A stretch of 43,819 nucleotides of DNA from JBFMFH01 sp040752275 (GCA_040752275.1 JBFMFH010000122.1:1-43819); one strand, 5' to 3'. Shown: positions 1-8,440, numbered from the stretch's first letter. A program made the numbers and translations. Notes: generated by a model from the sequence alone, not told the origin.

Positions 1-111
1 CGCAGCGAGATCGCCCCGCTCCGTCAGCACGTCGCCTGGCCGGCCCATCGATACAGCGTGACCGCTCGAATCCCGAATCCCGAATCCCGAATCCCGTAGA
101 ATGTCCGCATC
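1..111. other. Window edge, upstream of the sulfatase
   Basis: No complete gene is visible. In forward frame 1 the sequence stays open from base 1 to a TAG at 97-99 and would end in a repeat-encoded IPNPESRIP tail, so it could be the 3' end of a gene cut by the window edge. A reverse reading beginning ATG at 48 (MGRPGDVLTERG) is equally possible as the start of a divergent gene. I cannot choose between them. Confidence 0.3.
67..96. repeat. Heptanucleotide array CGAATCC x4
   Basis: Four perfect 7-nt units of CGAATCC end directly against TAGAAT (97-102). That box is followed after 9 nt by the sulfatase ATG at 112. No Shine-Dalgarno sequence is present, so a short-leader or leaderless start with TAGAAT as the -10 box is likely. 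Confidence 0.9.
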
Positions 112-1671
112 ATGACGCACACACTCCGCCTCGCCGCCGCGCTCGCGCTCGTCGCCATGGTCGGTGCCGGGGCCGCCTGGGCCCAGCCCGCGGCCGCTCG
201 GCCGAACATCATCTTCATCATGGCCGACGACCACGCATTCCAGGCCATCGGCGCGTACGGATCGTGCGTCAACGAGACGCCGAACATCGACCGGATCGCC
301 CGCGAGGGCCTGCGCATGGACCGCGTCTTCGTGACGAACTCCATCTGCACGCCGAGCCGGGCGGCCATCCTGACCGGCCAGTACTCGCACCGGAACGGCG
401 TCCCGGTCTTCAACCGGTTCGACAGCTCGCGGCAGACCGTCGCCCGGCTGCTCCAGGCGGGCGGCTACCACACCGGCATGATTGGCAAGTGGCACCTGGG
501 CAGCGATCCCCAGGGTTTCGACGAGTGGGAGATCCTGCCCGGCCAGGGGGCCTACAACGACCCGCTGCTGTACACCGCAGACGGCGAGAAACGCTACGAC
601 GGTCGCCACGTAACCGGTGTCATCACCGATCTCGCGATCGGGTTCCTCGAGAAGCGCCCGGCCGACCGGCCGTTCTTCCTGATGGTTCACCACAAGGCTC
701 CGCACCGCAACTGGATCCCCGACGACGTGAACCGGAAGAGGTTCGAGAACCGCTGGATCCCAGAGCCGCCAACGCTGTGGGACCGCTACGACACGCGCAC
801 AGACGCCATCCACGAGAACCGCCAACGCGTGTTCGACGACCTGACGCACCGCGACCTCAAGCTGACGCCGCCCCCTGACATTCCCGAGCAGGACCGGGGC
901 AAGTGGCTGTCCATCAAACCCACGGAGGTCACGATCGAGCGCGGCGGTGAACCCGTCACGCTCACCGGAGAAGCGCTCGCCCGCTGGAAGTACCAGCGCT
1001 ACATGCAGGACTACCTGGCCTGCGTCCAGGGTATCGACGACGGCGTGGGGCGCCTGCTCGACTACCTCGACACGGCCGGTCTCGCCCGGAACACCATCGT
1101 CGTCTACACGAGCGATCAGGGGTTCTACCTCGGCGAGCATGGCATGTACGACAAGCGGTTCATGTACGAGGAGAGTCTGAGGATGCCCTTCCTCGTACGT
1201 TGGCCCGCCGCGATCACGTCGGGGGCCGCGTCCGATGCGATGGTGCTCAACGTGGATTTCGCGCCGACGTTCCTGGAGGCTGCGGGGCTGGCCGTTCCGG
1301 CCGAGATGCAGGGCCGCTCGGCCCTGTCCGTCCTGCGTGGGCAGACGCCGGCGGACTGGCGCACCTCGATGTACTACCGCTACTACCACGACCCCGGCGA
1401 CCACAACACGCGCGGGCACTACGGGGTGCGCACGACCACGCACAAGCTGATCTACTACTGGACGAAGGACCAGTGGGAGCTCTTCGACCTGGTCAACGAC
1501 CCGTACGAGATGCACAACCTGTACGGGCAGCCCGGGACCGATGCGCTGGCGGCCGAACTCAAGGGCGAGCTGATCCGTCTCAAGACAGCGTTGGGAGACG
1601 ATGACCAGTTCGCCGGCCAGCAGATTCCGAACGGCGTGGACGGCCCCGTGGCGAAGCTGCGCGGCAAGTAG
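112..1671 (+). CDS. Secreted sulfatase (alkaline phosphatase superfamily)
   Basis: Predicted exported sulfatase that hydrolyses a sulfate ester, probably on a polysaccharide or other organic sulfate. Residues 1-25 form a typical signal peptide ending AWAQ. The fold begins NIIFIMADDH, with Asp39-Asp40 as metal ligands. The sulfatase signature CTPSRAAILTG puts the formylglycine precursor at Cys79 with Arg83 after it. IGKWHLG (Lys126, His128) and SDQGFYLGEHG are the other conserved active-site blocks. The 519-residue length is normal for the family. Cys-type activation needs a formylglycine-generating enzyme or anaerobic maturase, and neither is in the window. The substrate cannot be named from sequence. 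A regulator gene follows after 10 nt on the same strand. Confidence 0.92.
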   Translation: MTHTLRLAAALALVAMVGAGAAWAQPAAARPNIIFIMADDHAFQAIGAYGSCVNETPNIDRIAREGLRMDRVFVTNSICTPSRAAILTGQYSHRNGVPVFNRFDSSRQTVARLLQAGGYHTGMIGKWHLGSDPQGFDEWEILPGQGAYNDPLLYTADGEKRYDGRHVTGVITDLAIGFLEKRPADRPFFLMVHHKAPHRNWIPDDVNRKRFENRWIPEPPTLWDRYDTRTDAIHENRQRVFDDLTHRDLKLTPPPDIPEQDRGKWLSIKPTEVTIERGGEPVTLTGEALARWKYQRYMQDYLACVQGIDDGVGRLLDYLDTAGLARNTIVVYTSDQGFYLGEHGMYDKRFMYEESLRMPFLVRWPAAITSGAASDAMVLNVDFAPTFLEAAGLAVPAEMQGRSALSVLRGQTPADWRTSMYYRYYHDPGDHNTRGHYGVRTTTHKLIYYWTKDQWELFDLVNDPYEMHNLYGQPGTDALAAELKGELIRLKTALGDDDQFAGQQIPNGVDGPVAKLRGK

Positions 1672-1681
1672 ACCCCGCGTC

Positions 1682-3055
1682 ATGATCCTCATCGCCGACG
1701 ACGATCCGTCCGTGACCGCGTCGCTGGCGCTGCTCCTGCGGCAGCACGGCTACGACTGCACGACGGCGGCGTCGGCGGAGGAGGCGTTGTCGGTCGCCCG
1801 GCGCCCGGTCTGCAGGCTGGTTATCCAGGACATGAACTTCTCGCGGCGGACATCGGGCGAGGAGGGTCTCGCCCTCCTGTCTGGCATCAAGACATCGCGC
1901 CCGGGCCTGCCCGTCATCCTCCTGACTGCGTGGGGTTCGATTTCGCTGGCCGTGCTCGGCATGAAGGCTGGCGCGTCCGACTTCATCACAAAGCCCTGGA
2001 CCAACCAGCAGATCCTGCAGAGTGTCCGCACCGCCCTCGGCCTGGCTGACACGCGCGCGGCGAGCCCGGACGAACTCAGCCTCACCCGCGAGGAGCTCGA
2101 CGCCCGCTACGACTTCGGCGACGTCATCGGCAGCGACCAGCGCCTGCTCCGGGCGCTGCAGATTGTCGGCCGCGTGGCCCCGACAGACGCCTCGGTCCTC
2201 ATCACCGGCGAGAGCGGCACGGGAAAGGAACTCATCGCCGAGGCCATTCACCACAACAGCCGAAGGCGCGCCGGGCCCTTCGTGAAGGTCAACCTCGGCG
2301 GCATCTCTTCGACGCTCTTCGAGAGCGAGATGTTCGGCCACGTCCGGGGCGCCTTCACCGACGCCAGATCCGACCGAAAGGGGCGCTTCGAAACCGCGAA
2401 CGCCGGCACCATCTTCCTGGACGAGATCGGCGAGCTCGATGCGGGCTCGCAGGTCAAGCTGCTCCGCGTGCTGCAGGACCGCACCTACGAGGTCCTCGGA
2501 TCGAGCCAGACGCGCACGGTCGACGTTCGCGTGGTGTCGGCCACGAACCGCAGCCTGGCCGACCTCGTGGACCGCGGGGAGTTCCGTGAGGACCTGCTGT
2601 ACCGAATCAACCTCATCGCCATCCACCTGCCGTCGCTGCGCGATCGGCCGGACGATATTTCGATCCTCGCCAGGCGTTTCGTCCGGGCCGTGGCTCATAC
2701 CTACGGGCGCGACGATCTGGTGCTCGGGCCAGGTGCCGTTGCGTGGCTTCGGTGCCAGCCATGGCCCGGCAACGTCCGGCAGCTCCGTCAGTCGATCGAA
2801 CGTGCGGCGCTCGTGTCGCAGGCCGACGTCCTGGACGCGGACAGCTTCGCGGCCCTCGCCGATATGGAGCCGCACGACACGGACCGTGACGCACTTCCGC
2901 CGGTCGGCAGCATGACGATGGACGAAATTGAGAAGGCGATGATCGTCAAGTCGCTGAGGCATCACGCCGGGAACATCACGCGCGTCGCCGAATCGCTCGG
3001 CTTGAGCCGCGCAGCCTTGTACCGGCGGTTCGAGAAGTATGGCATCTCGGCGTGA
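1682..3055 (+). CDS. Sigma-54-type (NtrC family) response regulator, GAFTDA variant
   Basis: The receiver domain (about residues 1-120) has acidic residues at 6-8, phospho-acceptor Asp50, Thr82 and Lys104. The AAA+ domain (about 145-380) has Walker A GESGTGKE at 176-183 and Walker B FLDE around 245-248. The sigma-54 contact loop at 223-228 reads GAFTDA instead of GAFTGA. A Fis-type helix-turn-helix lies at about 437-452. I start at ATG 1682, since an in-frame ATG at 1601 would add 27 unrelated residues inside the sulfatase gene. The stop overlaps the GTG of the next gene (GTGA), so kinase and regulator are translationally coupled. The Asp in the loop recurs in some regulators of this family. 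Whether it still engages sigma-54 cannot be judged here. Confidence 0.9.
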   Translation: MILIADDDPSVTASLALLLRQHGYDCTTAASAEEALSVARRPVCRLVIQDMNFSRRTSGEEGLALLSGIKTSRPGLPVILLTAWGSISLAVLGMKAGASDFITKPWTNQQILQSVRTALGLADTRAASPDELSLTREELDARYDFGDVIGSDQRLLRALQIVGRVAPTDASVLITGESGTGKELIAEAIHHNSRRRAGPFVKVNLGGISSTLFESEMFGHVRGAFTDARSDRKGRFETANAGTIFLDEIGELDAGSQVKLLRVLQDRTYEVLGSSQTRTVDVRVVSATNRSLADLVDRGEFREDLLYRINLIAIHLPSLRDRPDDISILARRFVRAVAHTYGRDDLVLGPGAVAWLRCQPWPGNVRQLRQSIERAALVSQADVLDADSFAALADMEPHDTDRDALPPVGSMTMDEIEKAMIVKSLRHHAGNITRVAESLGLSRAALYRRFEKYGISA

Positions 3056-4383
3056 ATCTCAGGCGCCACTTCATCGTCTATCTGTCGATCGTCCACGTCT
3101 TGATGGGAGTCGTGGCCGGTTTCCTGCTCCAGCAGGATCGGCTCTGGCTCATCGTCGTGGAGATCGTGTTCGCGGCATCGCTCGCCGCGGGCATCGCCTT
3201 CGTGACGCGGACCTCGGGCGCGCTGTCTGCGGTGCGCCAGAGCGCGCAACTGCTCGACGACGGCGAGCTGACAACGAGATTCACGGAGGTCGGTCACCCC
3301 GACATCGACGTGCTGGTCCGGACGTACAACCGGATGGCGGACTCCCTGCGGGACGAGCGCGTGCGGCTGCGGGAACAGCAGTACTTTCTCGGCACGCTGC
3401 TGGAGGTGTCACCGGCAGGCGTGGTCATCCTCGATCACGACGGGGTCATCGCGTCCGTGAATGACGCCGCCGAGCGGCTCCTGCCCCATGACGCTGATCC
3501 CGTCGGCAAGACACCGGCCGGCCTGGCCTCCCCTCTCGGCGAGGCGATGGGCGCGACGCCGGCCGGCGGCGCGAGGATTGTCCCGCTTCAGGGTGGCCGC
3601 CGCGTTCGGTGTCAGTGCGCCAGCTTCGTCGAGCGAGGGCATCCGCGGCGCTTCTACCTGATCGAGGAGTTGACCGAGGAGCTCCGCCTGACCGAGAAGG
3701 CTGCGTACGAGAAGCTCATCCGACTGATGTCGCACGAGGTGAACAATTCGGTCGGCGTGACGCGTTCGCTGCTGCAGTCGTCGCTCGTCTACGGCACGAA
3801 CCTGCCGGAGGCGTACCGGCAGGCATTCGAGAGCGCTGTCGACATCGCTACCGGCAGACTCGAGCGCCTGAACGCGTTCATGCGCGGGTTTGCCGAGGTC
3901 GTTCGTACGCCACCGCCGAGACTCGCACCGGTCGACGTCGATCGCCTGCTCCAGGGGTGCGTGACGCTGCTCGCCTCTCAGACGGAGGGCGGCGCCGTCG
4001 ACTGGCGATGGGACCGGCAGGCCACCGTCGGCGCAATCAGCCTCGACGCGGCACAGATGGAGCAGGTCCTGCTGAACATCCTGAAGAACGCCGCCGAGGC
4101 CGCGGGACCAGGCGGAAGGGTCACCGTGAGGACCGGAGTCGCGGGAGCGTCCCCGTTCATCGAGGTCGAAGACTCGGGGCCGGGGGTGTCCGGCGAGGTG
4201 CGCTCCCATCTGTTCACACCGTTCTTCACGACAAAACAGAACGGCCAGGGGATCGGCTTGACGCTCGTGCAGGAGATCTTGCGGCGCCACGGATTCGACT
4301 TCGATCTCGACGCCCCGGAGGGCGGGCCGACGCGGTTCCGCGTCGTCTTCGGACCCGTCCTGCGTCAGCCCGGTACTGTGTGA
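3052..4383 (+). CDS. Membrane sensor histidine kinase, partner of the 1682-3055 regulator
   Basis: Two membrane helices (about residues 7-25 and 31-51) have almost no periplasmic loop between them, so the signal is probably sensed in the membrane or cytoplasm. A HAMP-like linker, a PAS-like domain (about 110-205), the dimerisation helix with H-box SHEVNN (His228) and a HATPase domain with NILKNAAEA (N box), EDSGPGVS and GQGIGLTLV follow. The GTG start at 3052 overlaps the regulator stop by 4 nt. Order and coupling make this an NtrB/NtrC-like pair. No target promoter was identified. The gene is convergent with the amidohydrolase-like gene. Confidence 0.9.
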   Translation: MNLRRHFIVYLSIVHVLMGVVAGFLLQQDRLWLIVVEIVFAASLAAGIAFVTRTSGALSAVRQSAQLLDDGELTTRFTEVGHPDIDVLVRTYNRMADSLRDERVRLREQQYFLGTLLEVSPAGVVILDHDGVIASVNDAAERLLPHDADPVGKTPAGLASPLGEAMGATPAGGARIVPLQGGRRVRCQCASFVERGHPRRFYLIEELTEELRLTEKAAYEKLIRLMSHEVNNSVGVTRSLLQSSLVYGTNLPEAYRQAFESAVDIATGRLERLNAFMRGFAEVVRTPPPRLAPVDVDRLLQGCVTLLASQTEGGAVDWRWDRQATVGAISLDAAQMEQVLLNILKNAAEAAGPGGRVTVRTGVAGASPFIEVEDSGPGVSGEVRSHLFTPFFTTKQNGQGIGLTLVQEILRRHGFDFDLDAPEGGPTRFRVVFGPVLRQPGTV

Positions 4384-4388
4384 GGGAC

Positions 4389-4438
4389 TCGGGTCGCGTG
4401 ATCGGCGCGGCACCACCCTACTGTCTGCTGTCTACTGC
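4389..4438. repeat. Hairpin plus CTACTGT heptad array between convergent genes
   Basis: Three 7-nt units (CTACTGT, CTGCTGT, CTACTGC) lie at 4418-4438, after a weak GC-rich hairpin (CGCG arms at 4395-4398 and 4406-4409 around TGATCGG). The stop codon of the reverse-strand amidohydrolase-like gene (4432-4434) lies inside the array. The position between two converging genes suits a terminator or insulator, but no U-run is present. Confidence 0.5.
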
Positions 4439-5802
4439 CTTGTCGTCCTGACCGCCCGTTGCACGAGCTCTTTCGGATCCAGCACCTCGCCCGCGCGGAT
4501 GACGTGGGTCATCTTCGCCAGGTCGCCCACCGACGCCAGCGGATTGCCCTCGACCAGAATCAGATCGGCGGCCATGCCTGGCCTGATGGCGCCGATCCGG
4601 TCGCTGGCGCCGAGCAGGAGGGCGCCGTTGATGGTCGCCGCTCGAATCGCTTCGGCCGGCGTCAGGCCGGCCCGCACCAGCGCGGCCAGTTCGTCGTGGA
4701 TCCCCGCCCCAGGCACCGGGTGGCCCGTTTCTTCGAATCCCGACCCGGCGGCAACCAGCCCACCGGCGTGAGCGAAGCGTTCGAGGAAGGCGCCTCTCGC
4801 CCTCCAGTCCCGCCTCCGAGCCGCGATCTCCTGCCATCGGAGGGCTTTCGCGGCCGAGAGGAGGTCCTGACGACGACGCTCCGGCAGCTTGGCCAGGTCC
4901 GGGTCCGCGGCGACCTCCTCCGGGTAGGCCTGCAGGAGGTTCGTGGCCAGCAGTGGAACCAGCGTGACGTTCGCGTTCATGAGCGCCCGCGCAAGCGACG
5001 ACGCCTCACGCGGAGCCAGCGAGGGCCATCGGGACTCTCGTGAGGGAACGGCAGAGCGTGGCTCGGCGCCCGCCAGCGGGAAGTCGAGCGTCTCAATCGA
5101 GTGAACACCCGCGGCGGCGAGCTCCGAGAGAGATGCAGCCCCGGGCCTCGCCGCGACGCGGGTCGTCGTGCCTTCCACCGCGGCCACCATCGCGCGATAC
5201 ATCGCCGGCGTGACGTGCGAATAGCCGGCAACCCAGTCGACACCAGCAGCCGCCTGTCTCTTGGCCTCCTCGGCGGCTGCCGCGACCGACGGGGCATCGA
5301 ACAGCCAGAGATCGGGCCTAGCAGCCTGGTCGATGCCCCTGCCGCTGGTGAAGAGCCGCGGCCCGCGGCTCCGTCCACTCTCGACGCGCCGCCGATGGGC
5401 AATTGCCCAAGTCGTGCGCACGTTGATGCCCCGGACCGTCGTGACGCCGTGCGCGAGGCTCATGAGCGCAAAGTAGTCGGCATCGAGGTCTTCCGTCGGC
5501 GACACCTGGGCATGCGCGTCCACCAAGCCCGCAACGAGTGTGAGGCCCTTGCCGTCGATCGTCCGCGTGCCGCCCGGCAGAGACGCGGGTTGGCCCGGCG
5601 AGACCGACACGATCCGGTCGCCGTCGATGAGCACGTGCGCAGGGGGGGAATACACGCCCTCCGCGGCGTCGAGGATCCGGGCGCCAGCCACGAGCACCGT
5701 GGGCGCGATCGGCCCGGGCGTCTGTGCCGTCAGAGTCACGACCGCCGCGGCAGAGGCCGTGACCACTGCCCGAGCGGAACGCGCGGGTCGCCGACGTGTC
5801 AT
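4432..5802 (-). CDS. Amidohydrolase-family protein lacking metal ligands (probable pseudoenzyme)
   Basis: The order of blocks matches prolidase/imidazolonepropionase-like amidohydrolases: an N-terminal signal-like segment, LVAGLVDAHA, HGVTTVRG, GVDWVAGYS, AGVHSIETLDFP, VAAGSGFEETGHPVPG, LTPAEAIRAATINGA and a C-terminal GMAADLILVEGNPL beta-sandwich strand. The ligands of active members are changed. HxH reads HAQ, the bridging Lys of the usual I-K-x-Y reads A-G-Y, the V-A-x-H His reads Arg, IEH reads IET, and GTD reads GSG. Only the first His remains. The frame is intact over 456 residues, so this is not a decayed gene. I start at ATG 5802; ATG 5850 would lie in a palindrome. A TATGAT box sits 6 nt upstream, with no ribosome site. 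Confidence 0.8.
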   Translation of the reverse strand: MTRRRPARSARAVVTASAAAVVTLTAQTPGPIAPTVLVAGARILDAAEGVYSPPAHVLIDGDRIVSVSPGQPASLPGGTRTIDGKGLTLVAGLVDAHAQVSPTEDLDADYFALMSLAHGVTTVRGINVRTTWAIAHRRRVESGRSRGPRLFTSGRGIDQAARPDLWLFDAPSVAAAAEEAKRQAAAGVDWVAGYSHVTPAMYRAMVAAVEGTTTRVAARPGAASLSELAAAGVHSIETLDFPLAGAEPRSAVPSRESRWPSLAPREASSLARALMNANVTLVPLLATNLLQAYPEEVAADPDLAKLPERRRQDLLSAAKALRWQEIAARRRDWRARGAFLERFAHAGGLVAAGSGFEETGHPVPGAGIHDELAALVRAGLTPAEAIRAATINGALLLGASDRIGAIRPGMAADLILVEGNPLASVGDLAKMTHVIRAGEVLDPKELVQRAVRTTRQ

Positions 5803-5808
5803 CCCTGC

Positions 5809-5814
5809 ATCATA
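5809..5814 (-). promoter_or_regulatory. TATGAT -10 box of an apparently leaderless gene
   Basis: On the reverse strand TATGAT is followed by 6 nt (GCAGGG) and the ATG at 5802. The expected transcription start would fall on or next to the start codon. The 20-bp palindrome at 5816-5835 occupies the spacer/-35 region. Confidence 0.5.
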
Positions 5815-5815
5815 A

Positions 5816-5934
5816 CCCCCGTTCTTGAGCGGGGGTGATCCCGGAGTCACCCCGGACTACTCCCGCTCTACTCCCGTTCTCCTCCCGGACTGCTCCCGGA
5901 CTGCTCCCGGACTACTCCCGTTCTAGAGCGGGAG
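5816..5934. repeat. 11-bp phased array flanked by two 20-bp palindromes in a divergent promoter
   Basis: The left palindrome is CCCCCGTTCTTGAGCGGGGG (5816-5835). The right one is CTCCCGTTCTAGAGCGGGAG (5915-5934), which is nearly perfect around TCTAGA. Between them about seven 11-bp units of the form CTCCCGNNCTN run from 5849 to 5925. An 11-bp period places each unit on about the same face of the helix. The element separates the divergent amidohydrolase-like gene and the oxidoreductase gene. Related copies in the opposite sense lie at 8441-8504 and 19112-19164. Confidence 0.85.
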
Positions 5935-5968
5935 TGTTCTAAGATCGGCAGGGGGGGCACAGGAGAGG

Positions 5969-6985
5969 ATGCGCGAGGTCGTTGTCAGCCGCCACGGCTC
6001 GCCGGATGTGATGGAGGTGCGAGAGAGTCCGGTTCCTCAGCCGGGAGCGGGCGAGGTGCGTATCCGCGTGAAGGCAGCCGGGGTGAGCTTCCTGGACGTT
6101 CTGTCTCGCGCCGGTCACTTCCCTGATGCACCGCGGCCGCCGTTCATCCCGGGCTTCGAGGTCTCCGGGTATGTCGACGCGGTCGGACTAGGACCCGGGC
6201 GCCATGAGGTCGGCCGTCACGTCCTCGCCCTCACCAAGTACGGTGGCTATGCGGACATGGTGGTGGCGCCGGCCGAGTATGCCTTCGGCGTGCCCTCCAA
6301 CCTCAGCCACAACGAAGCGGCGGCCGTGCCGATCAGCTACCTGACCGCCCTGCTTGCGCTCTACCGGATGGCCAACCTCAAGGGTGGTGAGACCGTGCTG
6401 GTGCAGGGAGCAGGCGGTGGCGTGGGCACCGCGGCCCTGCAGCTGGCGCGGTTGCGGCGTGCGGCGGTCCTGGGTACTGCCTCCGTTTCCAAACACAACG
6501 CGCTTCGCAGCTTCGGTGTCGACCACGTGCTCGACCATGATTCGGCCGACCTCGAGAGAGACGTGCTGCGCATCACCGGCGGGCGCGGCGTCGACGTCGT
6601 CTTGGACGCTCTTGGGGGCGATCACGTTCTGCGCGGCTACCGGATGCTGGCGCCGTTGGGCCGGCTCGTCAGCCTGGCCGCTCAGGACATGGTGCCCGGC
6701 CAGCATCGGGGTCTCGTGCGTTCACTGCAGGCCCACTGGCAGGCACCCCGCTTCGGTGTCGCCGATCTCATGAACGACAACCGGGCCGTGTTCGGCCTGC
6801 ACGTGCTCCGATTGTGGAATGAACGCCGCCTGGTCGCCGGCGCGATGGAAGCGCTACTCACTGACCTGGCATCCGGGCGCCTCAAGCCTGTCATCGCCAA
6901 GACGTTTCCGCTCGCGCGCGCGGCCGACGCCCACAAGTTCATCCAGGACCGGGGGAACATCGGGAAGGTGGTGCTCACGGTCTGA
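5969..6985 (+). CDS. NADPH:quinone oxidoreductase, zinc-free MDR family
   Basis: A 338-residue medium-chain dehydrogenase/reductase of the quinone oxidoreductase (QOR) type, expected to reduce quinones or reactive carbonyls with NADPH in the cytoplasm. The GroES-like domain contains AAGVSFLDVLSRAGHFP and PFIPGFEVSGYVDAVG. The nucleotide-binding motif GAGGGVG is at 147-153, and GGRGVDVVLDALGG follows. The catalytic and structural zinc ligands of alcohol dehydrogenases are absent, as in QOR. The ATG at 5969 has AGGAG at 5961-5965. The C-terminus KPVIAKTFPLARAADAHKFIQDRGNIGKVVL is typical. The gene is divergent from the amidohydrolase-like gene across the phased array. Confidence 0.88.
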   Translation: MREVVVSRHGSPDVMEVRESPVPQPGAGEVRIRVKAAGVSFLDVLSRAGHFPDAPRPPFIPGFEVSGYVDAVGLGPGRHEVGRHVLALTKYGGYADMVVAPAEYAFGVPSNLSHNEAAAVPISYLTALLALYRMANLKGGETVLVQGAGGGVGTAALQLARLRRAAVLGTASVSKHNALRSFGVDHVLDHDSADLERDVLRITGGRGVDVVLDALGGDHVLRGYRMLAPLGRLVSLAAQDMVPGQHRGLVRSLQAHWQAPRFGVADLMNDNRAVFGLHVLRLWNERRLVAGAMEALLTDLASGRLKPVIAKTFPLARAADAHKFIQDRGNIGKVVLTV

Positions 6986-6989
6986 CGCC

Positions 6990-7017
6990 TTCGGGATTCG
7001 GGAGTCGGGATTCGGGA
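6990..7017. repeat. Heptad array TTCGGGA x4
   Basis: Units are TTCGGGA, TTCGGGA, GTCGGGA and TTCGGGA. The array starts 5 nt after the oxidoreductase stop and ends 13 nt before the end of the converging adaB gene. It is the same heptamer family as CCCGAAT. Confidence 0.9.
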
Positions 7018-7029
7018 GGGGTCAGGTCT

Positions 7030-7524
7030 CTACACCCGGCGAAGTGCTCTCTCGAGATCGAGCAGCGCGCGCTTCACGTCCAGACCGCCGCCGAACCCTA
7101 CCAAGCTTCCGTCCGCGCCGATCACCCGGTGACACGGCACGACGATCGGCAGCGGGTTTCGTCCGTTGGCCGCGCCGACGGCGCGCACGGCTCTCGGGTT
7201 TCCCACTCGCGTCGCCAGTTCTGCGTAGGAGATCGTCTCACCGTACGGAATGTCCCTGAGCGCCATCCACACGGACCTCTGGAACGGCGTGCCCCGAGGG
7301 GCCAGCGAGAGGTCGAACGCCCTCAGCGTGCCGGCGAAGTACCCGCCCAACTGCGTACGCACATCGTCGAAGCGGCCCGCATCTTCCACCCAGCCAGGCT
7401 CAGGGGCCCGGACGCCCTTCCCGCTCGGGAATCCAATGAGACACAGCCCCTCGTCGTTGCCGGCCACGAGAAGCCGGCCGACTGGCGCGGCAATCCCGGC
7501 ATACCTCACGACTCCACCGCTCAT
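7030..7524 (-). CDS. adaB: Methylated-DNA--protein-cysteine methyltransferase
   Basis: This suicide enzyme removes the alkyl group from O6-alkylguanine (and O4-alkylthymine) by irreversible transfer to its own cysteine. The active site IVVPCHRVIG has the acceptor Cys131, and GNPRAVRAVGAANGRNPLP is the DNA-binding helix region with its conserved Arg. The 164-residue length is normal for Ogt/AdaB. The ATG at 7524 overlaps the stop of the upstream gene by 4 nt (ATGA). That gene encodes the Ada N-terminal and AraC domains, so the two genes together supply the parts of E. coli Ada, as in the B. subtilis adaA-adaB pair. The name ogt would also be acceptable. Confidence 0.95.
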   Translation of the reverse strand: MSGGVVRYAGIAAPVGRLLVAGNDEGLCLIGFPSGKGVRAPEPGWVEDAGRFDDVRTQLGGYFAGTLRAFDLSLAPRGTPFQRSVWMALRDIPYGETISYAELATRVGNPRAVRAVGAANGRNPLPIVVPCHRVIGADGSLVGFGGGLDVKRALLDLERALRRV

Positions 7525-8102
7525 CTCTCCACTCCTCTGGCCCTGTACCGCCTCCGGCAGGCGCTCGGCGAGCGCCCAACGGCCGTGCGGAAGGCCGCGT
7601 TGAACCGGCGCAGGCTCGCGAAGCCCGCACGCTGCGCGATTTCGGTCATTCGCAGATCGGTGGACTCGAGGAGTCGCCTGGCGAGCTGGACGCGCCGGGC
7701 GGCCGCCGCCTGCACGGGCGGGACGCCCATTCGCTCGACGAACAGCCTGCGCAGGTGTCGATCACCGATGCCGAGCGTGGCGGCCAGTTCGGCAACGCGT
7801 CCTTCATCGAGCGCTCCGCCGGCAATCAGCCGCAGCGCGCGATCCACGGTGGCCTCGGTTCCCCGCCAGGCGGGACTTCCCGGGCGCGCCTCGGGATGAC
7901 ACCGGCGGCAGGCCCGGTAGCCTTCGCGCTCAGCGTCGCGCGGGCCGCCGAAGAACGTCACGTTGCTCGGTCGGGCCAGCGGCGCAGGACACACCGGACG
8001 GCAGTAGATGCCAGTGGTCCTGACCGCAACAACGAAGCGGCCGTCGTAACGGGGATCCCGGCGCGTTCGGGCACGATGGCAGGCACGCCGATCGAGTGTC
8101 AC
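7521..8102 (-). CDS. adaA: Ada-type methylphosphotriester sensor and AraC-family activator
   Basis: The 193-residue protein has an Ada zinc domain followed by an AraC helix-turn-helix. Four cysteines, Cys34, Cys38, Cys65 and Cys68, match the Ada zinc site. Cys34 corresponds to the residue that accepts the methyl group from Sp methylphosphotriesters. The AraC part spans about 85-190 (VAELAATLGIGDRHLRRLF and MTEIAQRAGFASLRRFNAAF). By family knowledge the methylated protein activates its own operon. I start at GTG 8102 because the longer frame upstream runs through repeats. TATAGT lies 6 nt upstream, which suggests a leaderless message. It is coupled to adaB by ATGA. The alkyltransferase domain is absent, so this is the split form of Ada. 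Confidence 0.9.
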   Translation of the reverse strand: MTLDRRACHRARTRRDPRYDGRFVVAVRTTGIYCRPVCPAPLARPSNVTFFGGPRDAEREGYRACRRCHPEARPGSPAWRGTEATVDRALRLIAGGALDEGRVAELAATLGIGDRHLRRLFVERMGVPPVQAAAARRVQLARRLLESTDLRMTEIAQRAGFASLRRFNAAFRTAVGRSPSACRRRYRARGVER

Positions 8103-8108
8103 ATGGCG

Positions 8109-8114
8109 ACTATA
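8109..8114 (-). promoter_or_regulatory. TATAGT -10 box of adaA
   Basis: On the reverse strand TATAGT is separated from the GTG start at 8102 by 6 nt (CGCCAT). No ribosome-binding site fits, so a leaderless start is likely. Confidence 0.5.
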
Positions 8115-8440
8115 GCGCACCGGGCGCCTCGAACTCGCCGTTTTCGGACGTAGAACAGGGACCGGGGACCGGGGACCAGGGACCGTGATCCTCAGCCGGA
8201 ATCCAGGAGACAGGAGGCCCGACTCCGCCAACCGCGTTGCCGCGCGGCTCCGTCGAGGCAGGCAGGAGACAGAAGGGGACGAGCCGGCCTGATCGGCCCT
8301 GGCGCGCCGAAGCCCGCTGGGCGGAGGCGGCCGGCCTCCTTGTCGGCCCTCACGGGCCGGACGAGACGAGGACGAGTTCACCACCGAGCGGGTGGCGCCG
8401 GACGGGCGCCCGCCGCAGCCTGCGGCCGGAGGAGACAGGG
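8115..8440. other. Intergenic region with a GGGGACC array and a composite hairpin
   Basis: I see no gene in this part of the divergent adaA/S9 peptidase gap. It holds four heptads (AGGGACC, GGGGACC, GGGGACC, AGGGACC) at 8157-8184. A short AGGAGACAGAAGG stretch and a hairpin GGCC-TGATC-GGCC at 8286-8298 follow, resembling the heptad-hairpin elements at 10558-10631 and 39581-39652. The remainder is GC-rich and unassigned. Confidence 0.6.

Noticed and set aside
1145..2965. Long reverse-strand open frames opposite the regulators
   Set aside because: They are shadows caused by high GC. The forward products have full catalytic motifs and coupled neighbours.
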